Source of the DNA: Tsukamurella sp. M9C
GTDB taxonomy: Bacteria; Actinomycetota; Actinomycetes; Mycobacteriales; Mycobacteriaceae
NCBI RefSeq assembly: GCF_020169415.1
Contig: NZ_JAIULG010000023.1
Span: 1 to 64,000 of the forward strand
DNA length: 64,000 nucleotides
Direction of reading: 5' to 3'
Under the pieces are notes generated by a model. The model had not been told where the DNA came from, did no database searches, and was given only the letters and a program-made list of their open reading frames with translations. Shown here piece after piece: positions 53,495 through 60,193 of this stretch. The number at the start of each line of letters is the position of its first letter. Position 1 is the first letter of the stretch. The translations under genes were made by a program, and so were the position numbers.

Positions 53495-54316
53495 TTACTC
53501 GCCTTGAAGTTCCTGAGAAATCAGCCGATCGTTGAACTCGGACCACAGCGCCTTGGCCCAGGCGCCGAAGGGCCGGTCGGTGAGGACGACCGCGGCGAGC
53601 TGCAGATCGGGGTCGATCCACAGGAAGGTTCCCGCCTGTCCGAAGTGCCCGACGGTCCGCGGCGAGTTCCGCGTACCCGTCCAGTGCGCCCGCTTGTCGC
53701 CCTTCACCTCGAAGCCGAGCCCCCAGGTGTTGTTCGCGAACTTCCCGTAGCCGGGCACGAAGCCCGGCAGGCCCGGGAAGTGGACGCCGCGCGCACGGTC
53801 GACGGTGCCCGGGTCGAGCAGCGTGGGCGCGGCGACCTCCGCGGCGAACCGCGCCAGATCGGACACCGTCGACCGGGCGCCGTGCCCGGCCGGCCCCACG
53901 AGCTCCGAGTTCCCCATCCCCAGGGGCTCGAAGACGGCCTCGCCGAGGTACTCGGGAAATGCGATTCCGGCTTCCTTTTCGATCAGATCGGCCAGGAGCT
54001 CGTACCCGTACGAGCTGTAGATGCGCTGCGTTGCCGGCGGAGCCACGACGTCGGGGGAATCGAACGCGACGCCCGACGCGTGCGCCAGGAGATGCTCGAC
54101 GGTGCTGCCCTCCGGTCCGGCCGGCTGCCGGAGGTCGATCGCCTCCTCCTCGATCGCGACAAGGACGCCGTAGGCCACGAGAAGTTTGGTGACGGAAGCC
54201 AATTCGTATTGCCGATCCAGGCCCCCATGGGTCTCGACGGTGCCCGCCCCATCCGTGCGCAGGAGCGCACCGGCGGCCGTGCCGACCGGCCATTCCGACA
54301 GTTCCGCGAGGCTCAT
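53495..54316 (-). CDS. Serine hydrolase, beta-lactamase/penicillin-binding-like family
   Basis: A 273-residue enzyme of the class C beta-lactamase-like (PF00144) group. The SxxK nucleophile motif is SVTK (Ser41, Lys44), the Tyr motif is YSSYGYELL, where the usual Asn/Ser after Tyr is Ser, and HFGQAG takes the place of the KTG triad. GLGFEVKGDKRAHWTG and the LQLAAVVLTDRPFG strand fit. No signal peptide is seen from ATG 54316 (AAGGGA 7 nt upstream), so it is probably cytosolic; esterase or peptidase activity is more likely than beta-lactam hydrolysis. A longer open frame to 54601 has no family sequence. Divergent from the secreted-protein gene at 54525. Confidence 0.85.
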   Translation of the reverse strand: MSLAELSEWPVGTAAGALLRTDGAGTVETHGGLDRQYELASVTKLLVAYGVLVAIEEEAIDLRQPAGPEGSTVEHLLAHASGVAFDSPDVVAPPATQRIYSSYGYELLADLIEKEAGIAFPEYLGEAVFEPLGMGNSELVGPAGHGARSTVSDLARFAAEVAAPTLLDPGTVDRARGVHFPGLPGFVPGYGKFANNTWGLGFEVKGDKRAHWTGTRNSPRTVGHFGQAGTFLWIDPDLQLAAVVLTDRPFGAWAKALWSEFNDRLISQELQGE

Positions 54317-54524
54317 CCGAATCCCTTCGATCGTTCCCCCAGACCCTATCGCGACGCCGTCGAGGACCTTAGATTCGGTCAATAGCAGAGCGTCGAATCG
54401 GTGACGTAGAACTCCGGATATTTGCTGTAGCGCAAAGGAAGTTCTTTCAGGCTTCAACACTCTTATTCTCACCGTGGATGCGCGATTGCGGCATCTGCAT
54501 TTCGTCCGAGAGGAACCTCCCACC

Positions 54525-56534
54525 ATGAGTGCGAAGCATCGCAAGGCCTCGAAGCTGGCCGCCAAGCGCACCGCCGTCGCCGCGACTGCCATCGGCGCCA
54601 CTGCGGCCGTCGGCCTGATGAGCGCCCCGGCGCAGGCGGCCGCGCCCGACTACAGCAAGGCGATCAGCGACTACTCGCACGCGCTGGACAACTTCCTCAA
54701 CGCCTCGAACAACGTCACCAACAGCGCCGGCTCCGTGTGGAACCCGATCGCGGGCCAGACCGGCGGCATCCTGCCGACCTTCGGCTCGTCGTACAACAAG
54801 GTCGATGTCACCAAGATCTCGAGCCTCCCGGCCGTCCTCCGCAACATCGCAGGCCTGAACCTGCCCACCGGAGTCCCCGGCGTGGTGCCCAACGTCGTGC
54901 TCCCCGGTGGCACGCAGCTCGACCTGTCGAAGATCCTGCCCACGTCGATGCCGGGCGGCGCGCTCCTGAACGGCGCCGCGACGGTGCTCGACGGTGCGCT
55001 CGGCCTCCCGGTCATCGGCCAGTACATCAGCGATCTCCCCGCGCTCAGCGAGATCGTCGACGGCCTCACCGCCACGCAAAGCAAGTACACCAGCTCGTAC
55101 GCGTGGAAGCTCCTGCAGCTGAGCGGGACGACCAACGTCCTCAACACCTTCGTCCAGACCCCGAGTGGGCTGGCGATCAAGAAGTTCATCCTCCCCAACC
55201 CTATTCCCGGCCTGCCCGATATTCCGCTAGGGCCGCTGGAGATCCTCCCCGAGGGCAGCCTCCCCTCGGGGACCGTCTGGCTGCCGCAGGCCGACGGCAC
55301 CTACACCTTCCCGCTGGGCGCGAAGGCGGGCTTCTGGGGTGCTGCTCCCACCGCGGCGCTGAAGATCCCCGGGTGGCTCGGCGGCTCCGAGACTGTGGTG
55401 TCGGTGCCGATCGGCGCGGCCGGCGTGGAGCTGCCGCTCGGTCTCGCGAAGGCCGGCGTGCTCGGCGCGAACGTGCTGCTGCCCACGCAGAACGGCGTCT
55501 ACTCCCCCATCGGCCTCACGATGACGAACGTCAACACGATCCTGCCGGTCGGTTTCACCAACATCAACGTGACGACGGGCAACTACGTCGGCACCAACGG
55601 GATCAACGTCAACAACGGCCAGAACCTGCTGTTGCTGCAGAACCCGCTGGGCGTGCCTCTGCCGATCCTCTACGGCCTGGGCGGATTCAACTTCGGCGTC
55701 GAGGGTGCCGGACTCACGTCGCCGTCGCTCTTCGGCGTCAAGCTGTTCTCGGACAACCTGCTCCAGGTCGGGAGCCAGACCGGCCCCAACTCCAGCGCGG
55801 GCCTGATTCCTGACGGCCTCCTGCCGACGGATCCGCTGAGCCAGATCATCACGGGTGTGACATCGCCGCTCGGCGTCAGCTCGTTGACCCAGCTCCTCGG
55901 GATCGACGCGTTCATCAAGCCCGTGATGACGGCGTTCGGCCCCGTCTACCAGGCGATCTCCGCCGTCACGCTCAAGCCGCTGTCGGACTTCGCCACCAGC
56001 CAGTACGGCCCGTTCATCAACGGCTCGGCCTCGCAGCTGCTGGACCTGTCGAAGACCTTGTCCGAGCAGACGGCGGGCCTGCCCGGCGCCCCGGCACAGT
56101 CCGCCGCGGATTCGAATGCGAGCGCACGGTCGACGACCTTGACCGCGACCGGGCAAGAGGCGGTCTCCGACACCTCGTCGAAGGTCGCCGTGCCCGAGAC
56201 CGGCGGCGACCACAGTCTCGACAAGGGCGGCGAGCCGTTGCCCGACCTGCTGGCACGACTCCAGGGCGACAAGGACAAGCGTGACGACGGCAAGTCGACG
56301 CCGATCACTCAGACCCCGGCGAGCGATCCGGCACCCGAGCCCTCTGCACCCGACCCGGCACCGTCGGCTGGAGATCCCGCGCCCGAACCTCCCGCAGCGG
56401 ATCCCGTGACGGCTCCCGAACCGGCCGCCGCAGAGACGGAGACAGCGACCGCACCGTCGACCACCGACACCACGACGACCACGGACGACGGGACCACGGG
56501 CGCCGGGGACGCCGGCGCGGACAAGGCCGCGTAA
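54525..56534 (+). CDS. Large secreted protein of unknown function with acidic Pro/Thr tail
   Basis: A 669-residue exported protein. A long signal peptide with a basic start ends at SAPAQA (about residue 38). The mature part to about residue 515 is rich in Gly, Leu, Pro, Asn and Ser with repeated hydrophobic PGVPGVVPNVVLPGG-like and LPVGFTNINVTTGNYVG-like stretches and few charges, typical of beta-rich surface proteins; no catalytic motif or cysteines were seen. The last about 130 residues are low-complexity, alternating Pro-Ala-Glu and Thr-Thr-Asp (PAPEPSAPDPAPSAGDP), probably a flexible wall-spanning tail. GAGAGGAA lies about 10 nt before ATG 54525. Ends at a strong terminator. Similar unassigned proteins occur in mycolic-acid actinobacteria; I know no function. 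Confidence 0.8.
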   Translation: MSAKHRKASKLAAKRTAVAATAIGATAAVGLMSAPAQAAAPDYSKAISDYSHALDNFLNASNNVTNSAGSVWNPIAGQTGGILPTFGSSYNKVDVTKISSLPAVLRNIAGLNLPTGVPGVVPNVVLPGGTQLDLSKILPTSMPGGALLNGAATVLDGALGLPVIGQYISDLPALSEIVDGLTATQSKYTSSYAWKLLQLSGTTNVLNTFVQTPSGLAIKKFILPNPIPGLPDIPLGPLEILPEGSLPSGTVWLPQADGTYTFPLGAKAGFWGAAPTAALKIPGWLGGSETVVSVPIGAAGVELPLGLAKAGVLGANVLLPTQNGVYSPIGLTMTNVNTILPVGFTNINVTTGNYVGTNGINVNNGQNLLLLQNPLGVPLPILYGLGGFNFGVEGAGLTSPSLFGVKLFSDNLLQVGSQTGPNSSAGLIPDGLLPTDPLSQIITGVTSPLGVSSLTQLLGIDAFIKPVMTAFGPVYQAISAVTLKPLSDFATSQYGPFINGSASQLLDLSKTLSEQTAGLPGAPAQSAADSNASARSTTLTATGQEAVSDTSSKVAVPETGGDHSLDKGGEPLPDLLARLQGDKDKRDDGKSTPITQTPASDPAPEPSAPDPAPSAGDPAPEPPAADPVTAPEPAAAETETATAPSTTDTTTTTDDGTTGAGDAGADKAA

Positions 56535-56545
56535 CCCGCGGACTC

Positions 56546-56581
56546 GATCACCGGCCCGGCCGCCCCTCCGGGCCGGTGATC
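56546..56581. terminator. Bidirectional terminator hairpin
   Basis: GATCACCGGCCCGG (56546-56559) and CCGGGCCGGTGATC (56568-56581) pair perfectly over 14 bp with an 8-nt loop, followed by GTTCT. It lies 12 nt after the stop codon of the large secreted-protein gene and 4 nt before that of the convergent PPOX-like gene. Confidence 0.85.
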
Positions 56582-56584
56582 GTT

Positions 56585-57130
56585 CTACCGCACGGGGATT
56601 CCCGTCGGGAAACCGTCGATGCTGTGGGTGTTGCGCTCGCGGTGATACCGCTCGATGCCCTCGTCGCCCTTGTTCTCGGCCCACGAGTCCATGAGCGTGC
56701 GCTGCCCGTCGTACTCGTAGAGCGGCACGCCGAAACCACACGACGTCTGCACCAGATCGACGGTCACGTCGAAGACGTTGCGGGCGCCGCGCATCGGCGG
56801 GAACAACGCAATCAGCTCATCCCAGTCCGCGTCACCGTCGTGGACGGCCCGCGCCGTTCCGTACAGCCGCAGGATGAGCGGCTTGCCCTCGAAGGCGCAG
56901 AACATCACGGTGATCCGCGGGTTCCGCAGCAGGTGCGCCGCGGTCTCGTTGCCGCTCCCGGTGCCGTTGAGCCACGCCACGCGGTTCGGGCCGAGCACGC
57001 GCAGGGAGTCGAGTCCCTTCGGGGACACGTTGACCCGCCCGTCGGGCGCCGCGGTGCCCACGAAGAACATCTGCTGCCCCTCGATGAACCGCTGGAGCCG
57101 ATCGCTGATCCGGTCGTACTGCGTCGCCAT
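56585..57130 (-). CDS. Pyridoxamine 5'-phosphate oxidase-family protein
   Basis: A 181-residue split-barrel flavin-type protein. It has an N-terminal helix with FIEGQQMFFVGTAAPDGRVNVSPKG, the PNRVAWLNGTGSGNETAAHLLRNPRITVMFCAF core typical of the PPOX/pyridoxamine oxidase-related group, and a C-terminal part with CGFGVPLYEYDGQR followed by a helix-rich tail (WAENKGDEGIERYHRERNT). Such proteins bind FMN or F420 and act on small molecules or are involved in redox defence. ATG 57130 starts at the family N-terminus. Its end meets a strong terminator shared with the convergent secreted-protein gene. It is not related closely to the PPOX protein at 52703. Substrate unknown. Confidence 0.88.
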   Translation of the reverse strand: MATQYDRISDRLQRFIEGQQMFFVGTAAPDGRVNVSPKGLDSLRVLGPNRVAWLNGTGSGNETAAHLLRNPRITVMFCAFEGKPLILRLYGTARAVHDGDADWDELIALFPPMRGARNVFDVTVDLVQTSCGFGVPLYEYDGQRTLMDSWAENKGDEGIERYHRERNTHSIDGFPTGIPVR

Positions 57131-57176
57131 GCACCCCAGTATCGCGCCGGCGGCCCCGCCACCCCAATCGATTTAC

Positions 57177-57192
57177 ACGACCAGTCGCCGGG
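57177..57192. repeat. 16-bp direct repeat, copy A (ACGACCAGTCGCCGGG)
   Basis: Identical to 58145-58160, the very end of the AraC-family gene. With one or two gaps the likeness extends to about 28 bp (GCGCACCGA against GCGGCACCGA). The two copies bracket the transglutaminase-like gene, which suggests insertion or duplication at the 3' end of the AraC gene. Confidence 0.7.
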
Positions 57193-57227
57193 GCGCACCG
57201 AGATACCCCGGCGTGCGCAGACTGGTC
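57179..57227 (-). terminator. Terminator-like hairpin after the transglutaminase-like gene
   Basis: Outer arms GACCAGT (57179-57185) and ACTGGTC (57221-57227) and inner arms CGCCGGGG (57186-57193) and CCCCGGCG (57206-57213) can form one long stem with a 7-nt bulge. It begins immediately after the stop codon of the minus-strand gene at 57228. Confidence 0.6.
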
Positions 57228-58064
57228 TCAGCGCACGAGCTCGTCCGGAACACGAAGATCCGCATGTTCGTATATCGACGCGACAGCGGTTGCATCCTCC
57301 GAGGCACACGCGTCAGCGATCTCGTCGAGGAGAGAATCGTAGTCGGGCCCCGTCTCGCCGTCGTACGCCTCGGTCATCCGTCCCCACTCGTCCCACGGCA
57401 ACATCTCGACCTTGTTCAGAGCGGCGAGATCCTTGACCACATTGCCGCGGATCTCCGCAGGTCCCCAATTCGCGGTCCCATGTACGCCGAACCGCGACGC
57501 GTCGATCGCCCCTCGACGGTAGGCCATCCACGCCTCACACCCTGACAAGAACTGACCATCCGCAAGGTCGTCGGGATTCCCGACGACCTTCTGCCCGAGA
57601 ATCTCCGGGTCCAGGCGAACCCAACGACGATTGTCGGCGACGCGATACTCAACGATCCAATGGTCCACCGCCCTATCGTGCTCGAAGTAGGTCGCGAAGC
57701 CGCAGCGGACCCGGGCGGCAATACCTCGATACCGAAGCAGGGCACAGGCGAGTACAGCGAAGTGGCGGCACGTACCGACCACGCGTAGCAGCGGCTCTCG
57801 AAACTCGGCAAGCGACCTTGAATCCAGCCCCTGGAGGCGGGCGATCACTTCAGCAGCGGGTCGGATCTGATTCTCCGCCAAGCGATGTTCAGGGAAGCCG
57901 CGAGCCTCCGCGTCACCGGGCTGAATGATCAACGCGTGAACGGGCGCGCAGATGTCCACCGGCTCGGTACCCAGCCCCTCGAGCAGCCCGGAAGGTACCG
58001 CATCCAGGTCGGTCAGAGCCCCTGGCAGGCGATAGTCGATCGTCACCCCTGTCAGCGTAGACAC
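57228..58064 (-). CDS. Transglutaminase-like cysteine protease superfamily protein
   Basis: A 278-residue protein with the transglutaminase-like core: Cys99 in VVGTCRHFAVLACALLRYRGI, His135 in AVDHWIVEYRV and Asp152 in WVRLDPE form the catalytic triad. Bacterial members act as peptidases, peptide cyclising or cross-linking enzymes, and some modify small molecules. GTG 58064 fits the start; no signal peptide is seen. The coding region is noticeably lower in G+C than its neighbours and uses codons such as CGA, AGA and TAT that are rare in the window. It is bracketed by a 16-bp direct repeat that copies the 3' end of the AraC gene, which suggests acquisition from elsewhere. Substrate unknown. 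Confidence 0.82.
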   Translation of the reverse strand: MSTLTGVTIDYRLPGALTDLDAVPSGLLEGLGTEPVDICAPVHALIIQPGDAEARGFPEHRLAENQIRPAAEVIARLQGLDSRSLAEFREPLLRVVGTCRHFAVLACALLRYRGIAARVRCGFATYFEHDRAVDHWIVEYRVADNRRWVRLDPEILGQKVVGNPDDLADGQFLSGCEAWMAYRRGAIDASRFGVHGTANWGPAEIRGNVVKDLAALNKVEMLPWDEWGRMTEAYDGETGPDYDSLLDEIADACASEDATAVASIYEHADLRVPDELVR

Positions 58065-58142
58065 ATGGGCACCCGGGCGGCGTTCGCGGCGGGACCGCCC
58101 GTCGGCCGACACCACTGCTAACACGCTCCTACCGGTCGCTTT

Positions 58143-58916
58143 CTACGACCAGTCGCCGGGTGCGGCACCGACGACGAGGCGCGATCCGGTGCCGAACAGG
58201 GCCGTGGCGCTGAGCCCGAACATCGCGAGGAAGGCGTCGCTGAAATGCGACGGCGAGGCGAAGCCCGCATCGGCGGCGGCCCTCGTCAGATCGGCGCCCG
58301 CGGCGATCGACTCGGCGGCCCGCAGCATCCGCACCCACAGTCGGTACCGCCGGAAACTCGTGCCGGTCTCCCTGCCGAACACCCGGAGGAAGTACGGCGT
58401 CGACAGGTGCTCGGCCTGCGCCAGCACCGTCGCGGAGCAGCCGGCCGGGTCCGCCCGCACCCGCTCGATGGAACGCCGCACCCTGGGCTCCGGCGGCGCC
58501 CCCGCACCGAAGGCCGCCGCGACCAGCGCCGCGCCCGAGGGATCGCGCTCCTCGCACAACCGCAGCAACTCGGCCTCGGCCCGGTGGCCCGTCGCGGACT
58601 CCCCGGGCTCCGTCATCCGAGCCGTCAGGTCCCGCGCGCGCACCGCGGTCGCGTCGTTGTAGCAGAACAGGATCCGGGCTCCGGGCTCGGCGACTACGCG
58701 GTGCACGGTCCGCGGCGGCACCAGGATGCTGCGGGCCGACACCGTGCGGGAACCCACCTGCACGTCGAGCGGACCGTCGACCCCGACGACGAGGCAGTGC
58801 ACGGACGTCGAGTGGGCCGCGAGCCCCAACGACGGCCCCAGGTACAGCGCGGTCGCGGGCGAGACCCACAGCACGCCCGGGACTGCGCACGTTTCCGGAA
58901 GCGCGGTGGTGGTCAC
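58143..58916 (-). CDS. AraC-family transcriptional regulator
   Basis: A 257-residue regulator with an N-terminal cupin-like sensor domain (GVLWVSPATALYLGPSLGLAAHS, SILVPPRTVHRVVAEPGARILF) and a C-terminal AraC DNA-binding domain (about 165-250) whose two helix-turn-helix units are LAQAEHLSTPYFLRVFGRETGTSFRRY and LTRAAADAGFASPSHFSDAFLAMFG. The sensor half binds an unknown small molecule. GTG 58916 is 48 nt from the divergent start of the small membrane-protein gene, which is a plausible target. Its 3' end carries the direct repeat copied at 57177. Confidence 0.88.
   Translation of the reverse strand: MTTTALPETCAVPGVLWVSPATALYLGPSLGLAAHSTSVHCLVVGVDGPLDVQVGSRTVSARSILVPPRTVHRVVAEPGARILFCYNDATAVRARDLTARMTEPGESATGHRAEAELLRLCEERDPSGAALVAAAFGAGAPPEPRVRRSIERVRADPAGCSATVLAQAEHLSTPYFLRVFGRETGTSFRRYRLWVRMLRAAESIAAGADLTRAAADAGFASPSHFSDAFLAMFGLSATALFGTGSRLVVGAAPGDWS
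58145..58160. repeat. 16-bp direct repeat, copy B (ACGACCAGTCGCCGGG)
   Basis: Second copy of the repeat at 57177-57192, 968 bp away, in direct orientation. This copy is part of the AraC gene and includes its last four codons and stop codon region. Confidence 0.7.
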
Positions 58917-58964
58917 CTCACCGATGCTAGGAGCATCACTCGCCGACCACCGGAGGTTCCACCC

Positions 58965-59354
58965 GTGACCATGCACCGTATCGCCGGCCCGCTCCTCGCC
59001 GCCGTGGGCGTTGCGCACCTGCTGCCCGCCACCGCCGTCCTCTCCCGCGATCGCGTCGAACGCGCCTACGGCGTGACGGTGCCGGACCCCGACACCGAGC
59101 TCCTGTTGCGGCACCGCGCGACCTTCTTCGGGATCCTGGGCACCGCCCTCCTCGCCGGCTCCGCGGACCAACGCTTCCGCTGGCCCGCGATCGCCGCCGG
59201 GACCGCGTCCGTCGGTTCCTTCCTCGTCCTGGCGGCTGCCGCCGAGGGCCCCAGCGCGCAGCTGAGGCGGGTACAGCACGTCGACGTGGTCCTGCTGGCC
59301 GCCCTGGGTGCCGCGGCCGCCTGCGAGGCGCTGGGCGCGCGAACCTCCGCTTGA
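58965..59354 (+). CDS. Small four-helix membrane protein
   Basis: A 129-residue membrane protein with about four hydrophobic segments (IAGPLLAAVGVAHLLPATAV; FFGILGTALLAGS; WPAIAAGTASVGSFLVLAAAA; VVLLAALGAAAACEAL). The first loop contains RAYGVTVPDPDTELLLRHRATFFG, a pattern seen in small phosphopantetheine-adenylyltransferase-misnamed or DoxX-like membrane proteins of actinobacteria. GGAGG lies 8 nt before GTG 58965, which is therefore preferred over ATG 58971. Divergent from the AraC gene and so probably its target. Function unknown. Confidence 0.75.
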   Translation: MTMHRIAGPLLAAVGVAHLLPATAVLSRDRVERAYGVTVPDPDTELLLRHRATFFGILGTALLAGSADQRFRWPAIAAGTASVGSFLVLAAAAEGPSAQLRRVQHVDVVLLAALGAAAACEALGARTSA

Positions 59355-59379
59355 GCGGCCGCGCGGCTATCGTCGCGCT

Positions 59380-59973
59380 GTGTCCACCTACGACCGGCAC
59401 GCCGCCGACTACGACGCCACCCGCGGCGGTGCTCCCCGCGCCTCCGCTGCGGCCGAGGCGATCAGCTCGCTCCTCCCGCAGGGAGGCACGGTGCTGGACC
59501 TCGCCACCGGCACGGGCATCGTCGCGGCGGAGCTCCGCCGTCTCGGGCACTCCGTCGTCGGCGTCGACGTCTCCGACGGCATGCTGCGGCACGCCGCGAA
59601 CCGGCTACCGGGGTCGGTCGCTCGAGCCGACGCGGAGGCCATCCCTCTGCACACCGCGAGCGCCGCGGCGGTGGTGGCGATCTGGTTCCTCCACCTGCTC
59701 GACGATGCGACGCCGGTGCTGAACGAGGTCGCCCGCGTACTGGCGCCGGGCGGGGTGTTCGTCACGACCGCGGACAAGCGCGCGGCGAGCAGATTGTCGT
59801 GGGGCGCCTCCGTCGACGACGGGACCGAGGCGGACCGTCCCGCGCTCCTCGTGCGGGACTGCGCAGCAGTCGGTCTGGACCTGGCGGCGGCCACCACGTT
59901 CGTCGGCGTCGGGCAGGCCACCGGTGCCCGGCAGGACCCCGTCTACCCGGTTCTCGCCTTCCGCCGCACGTAG
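59380..59973 (+). CDS. Class I SAM-dependent methyltransferase (UbiE-like)
   Basis: A 197-residue methyltransferase. STYDRHAADYDATRGGAP at the start, motif I VLDLATGTGIVAAEL, VGVDVSDGMLRHAANRLPG and VWIFL-like motif IV (AVVAIWFLHLLDD) with ARVLAPGGVFVTTADK match the ubiquinone/menaquinone methyltransferase-like PF08241 group. GTG 59380 gives the family N-terminus, 25 nt after the membrane-protein gene. The end is followed by a bidirectional terminator shared with tRNA-Asn. Substrate unknown; it may belong with the preceding small membrane protein. Confidence 0.86.
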   Translation: MSTYDRHAADYDATRGGAPRASAAAEAISSLLPQGGTVLDLATGTGIVAAELRRLGHSVVGVDVSDGMLRHAANRLPGSVARADAEAIPLHTASAAAVVAIWFLHLLDDATPVLNEVARVLAPGGVFVTTADKRAASRLSWGASVDDGTEADRPALLVRDCAAVGLDLAAATTFVGVGQATGARQDPVYPVLAFRRT

Positions 59974-59990
59974 CCATCCCGAAAAGCAGA

Positions 59991-60014
59991 AAACCGCCTC
60001 CGAAGAGGCGGTTT
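59991..60014. terminator. Bidirectional terminator between methyltransferase gene and tRNA-Asn
   Basis: AAACCGCCTC (59991-60000) and GAGGCGGTTT (60005-60014) pair perfectly with a 4-nt CGAA loop. On the minus strand the stem follows the end of tRNA-Asn by 6 nt and is followed by a TTTTC run, a classical intrinsic terminator; on the plus strand it follows the methyltransferase gene. Confidence 0.88.
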
Positions 60015-60020
60015 CACTTG

Positions 60021-60093
60021 CTCCCCCAACTGGACTCGAACCAGTAACCCTTCGATTAACAGTCGAATGCTCTGCCAATTGAGCTATGGGGGA
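60021..60093 (-). tRNA. tRNA-Asn (anticodon GUU)
   Basis: On the minus strand the 73-nt cloverleaf begins TCCCCCA (60093-60087) and ends TGGGGGA plus discriminator G (to 60021). The D arm is GCTCAATTGGCAGAGC, the anticodon arm TTCGA-CTGTTAA-TCGAA with anticodon GTT, and the T arm contains GGTTCGAGTCC. CCA is not encoded, unlike the tRNA-Val gene in this window. A strong terminator follows. Confidence 0.97.
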
Positions 60094-60131
60094 TTGAACT
60101 TTGACCGAGAAGAGACTCTAGCGCATACGCG

Positions 60132-60182
60132 CTCGGGGAGACCAATCGGCAGGTCAGAGGGCCTGCCGGAGGTCTCCCCGAG
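60132..60182 (-). terminator. Long terminator hairpin after the repeat-rich lipoprotein gene
   Basis: CTCGGGGAGACC (60132-60143) pairs with GGTCTCCCCGAG (60171-60182), and inside it CGGCAGG (60147-60153) pairs with CCTGCCG (60162-60168). The 12-bp plus 7-bp stem lies 11 nt after the stop codon of the minus-strand lipoprotein gene. Confidence 0.8.
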
Positions 60183-60193
60183 GGCGTCGGCGA

